Below, piece by piece: positions 63,006 through 64,000 of a stretch of DNA of 64,000 nt (positions are counted from its first letter, which is position 1; each line of letters opens with the position of its first letter). Under the pieces are notes generated by a model, which saw only the letters and a list, made by a program, of their open reading frames with translations, was not told the DNA's origin and ran no database searches. Source of the stretch: Comamonadaceae bacterium CG12_big_fil_rev_8_21_14_0_65_59_15 (lineage in GTDB: Bacteria; Pseudomonadota; Gammaproteobacteria; Burkholderiales; Burkholderiaceae_C); contig PCUV01000049.1 in the NCBI GenBank assembly GCA_002786915.1, positions 1-64,000 of the forward strand, given 5' to 3'. The position numbers were made by a program, and so were the translations under genes.

Positions 63006-63647
63006 TTACGTTTGACGGTGTACGCCGTTGACCACAGCATCGACACTGGCCCAGTCAGGCCCGTCAAACCAGTCGTCTTGGCGCAGGTAGGCGGCGAGTA
63101 TCGGCAGTGCGTCATAGCCCCAGAACAGTTTTCCGTCCACTTCCACCGTGGGCACGCCAAAAACGCCCAGCGCAATCGCCTGGTCGGTGTTGGTTTTGAG
63201 CTGCGCCTTGACCTCTAGGCTGGCCACATCCCGGGTGGGCGTCAACTGTGCGGTCAACGTCTGCACACGCTGATCATCCACGGCGCTTTGTCCGCCGCGC
63301 CAGACGTGGCGAAAAACGGTTTCGCACACAAACCGGTTGGGTTCACCACCGTCACTGCACGCCAGCGCCAGCCGCAACAACGCCAGCGGGTTAAAGGGGT
63401 GTTGCGCCGGCAACTGCAATGGCACGTCCGCCTGGCGCGCCAGCCACAGTACCTGGCGGTACGTCCATTCACGCTTGCCTGCAATTTCCGCTGGCCCCAA
63501 CTGTCCGTGGTGCCTGAGCAGCCCGGCAAACAGCACCGGCCGGTAGCGCACGCTGTAGCTGCAACCCAGCAGCGCCTTTGGCAGTTGCTCAAACGCTAGG
63601 TAGGCGTAAGGCGAAATAAAGTCAAGGTAAAACGTGATCTGCTTCAT
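63006..63647 (-). CDS. 2-hydroxychromene-2-carboxylate isomerase-like protein (DsbA/GST-kappa fold)
   Basis: The 213-residue protein begins FYLDFISPYAYLAFEQLP, the signature of the HCCA isomerase group, with Ser in the active-site position, and has FGVPTVEVDGKLFWGYDALP (cis-Pro) near the end. HCCA isomerase acts in naphthalene degradation, but most genomic members, lacking such a pathway, have unknown substrates. No degradation genes are adjacent. It is 6 bp downstream of the DUF1289 gene on the same strand. Confidence 0.87.
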   Translation of the reverse strand: MKQITFYLDFISPYAYLAFEQLPKALLGCSYSVRYRPVLFAGLLRHHGQLGPAEIAGKREWTYRQVLWLARQADVPLQLPAQHPFNPLALLRLALACSDGGEPNRFVCETVFRHVWRGGQSAVDDQRVQTLTAQLTPTRDVASLEVKAQLKTNTDQAIALGVFGVPTVEVDGKLFWGYDALPILAAYLRQDDWFDGPDWASVDAVVNGVHRQT

Positions 63648-63653
63648 GACAAC

Positions 63654-63932
63654 TCAACTTGCGGCATCCGCCGTGTCGTCCAGCAGGGCCAGGCGTGCGT
63701 GCACACGCGCGTCAATGTGGCTCCATATCTGCCGCTTGGCATCCTCATCGGCTTGCCCCCAAGCCGAGATTTCGGGCAGGGTACGCAGGCAGCCCCGACA
63801 CAGGCCGCTGGCCTCATCCATCTGGCACACCGACATGCAGGGCGACGGCAGAGCTTGCGCATATTTTTGGCCTCCGGACCTTATGTCATCTGAGGTAGCA
63901 GCTATGTACTTCATAGCTTTCAAATCAAACAT
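63654..63932 (-). CDS. DUF1289 small cysteine-rich protein
   Basis: The 92-residue protein has PCMSVCQMDEASGLCRGCLRTLPEISAW, the DUF1289 core with four cysteines likely binding metal or a cluster. ATG 63932 follows AGGAGG and overlaps the stop of an upstream gene (TGATG). Function unknown. Confidence 0.88.
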   Translation of the reverse strand: MFDLKAMKYIAATSDDIRSGGQKYAQALPSPCMSVCQMDEASGLCRGCLRTLPEISAWGQADEDAKRQIWSHIDARVHARLALLDDTADAAS

Positions 63933-64000
63933 CAAGCCACCTCCTGCAAGGCCACATCCACCACCGGCGCGCCGGTGAGACGCTGCAAGTCATGAGGATG
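63932..64000 (-). CDS. C-terminal fragment of an unrecognised gene
   Basis: A frame open from the window edge encodes 22 residues ending GAPVVDVALQEVA before a TGA that overlaps the DUF1289 start by 1 bp. This coupling supports a real gene, but it is too short to name. Confidence 0.5.
   Translation of the reverse strand, partial: HPHDLQRLTGAPVVDVALQEVA

Overview
The window looks like chromosome of a Comamonadaceae betaproteobacterium, most probably Rhodoferax or a near relative. This rests on protein content (BPSS1780-type membrane protein, DUF2782 protein beside thrB, phoX/plsC/ppx/ppk neighbourhood), roughly 60 % GC, and two short palindromic repeat families that I associate with this family. 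It is split into an accessory half (1-24.4 kb) and a housekeeping half (24.4-64 kb).

Accessory half. A complete type III-B CRISPR-Cas locus lies on the + strand: cmr1-cmr2(cas10)-cmr3-cmr4-[antitoxin/PIN pair]-cmr5-cmr6. A second VapBC-like pair and a HEPN/nucleotidyltransferase pair follow. Then comes an effector block: a Nudix hydrolase, a CARF-adenosine deaminase fusion of the Cad1 type, and a CARF-PD-(D/E)XK nuclease of the Card1/Can2 type. cas6 follows, then a fourth toxin-antitoxin pair on the - strand. The adaptation module is duplicated: cas2, cas1, a shorter Cas1-like gene that appears to have lost catalytic residues, and a second cas2. Last is an array of 64 full 37-bp repeats plus one truncated terminal repeat (64 spacers). 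Cas10 keeps an intact GGDD motif, so cyclic oligoadenylate is expected to switch on both CARF effectors: one deaminating adenine nucleotides, one cutting nucleic acid. At least four cas genes carry in-frame copies of a ~45-bp dispersed repeat. Several spacer pairs are diverged versions of each other, suggesting repeated exposure to related viruses.

Housekeeping half. dusC-clpS-clpA read leftwards just after the array. A SRPBCC protein, a DUF808 membrane protein, a hydroxyacyl-CoA dehydrogenase and an indolepyruvate/phenylpyruvate decarboxylase follow, then a decayed IS4/Tn5-like transposase and thrB. From 35.7 to 43.6 kb is a phosphate-themed island: phoX, plsC, ppx, an OlsB-like acyltransferase, sixA and ppk1. 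Pho-box-like repeats with an 11-bp period precede phoX, the acyltransferase and ppk1. Next are phhB, uvrD (with two in-frame repeat insertions), guaC, and a divergent regulator facing a TRAP transporter-5-oxoprolinase operon (dctPQM-pxpBCA). The right end carries tyrS, an M23 peptidase, anmK, erpA, a bactofilin, rpsI-rplM, rlmJ, a 2-hydroxychromene-2-carboxylate isomerase-like protein and a DUF1289 protein. rplM as written lacks one nucleotide near its start. No rRNA or tRNA gene was recognised.
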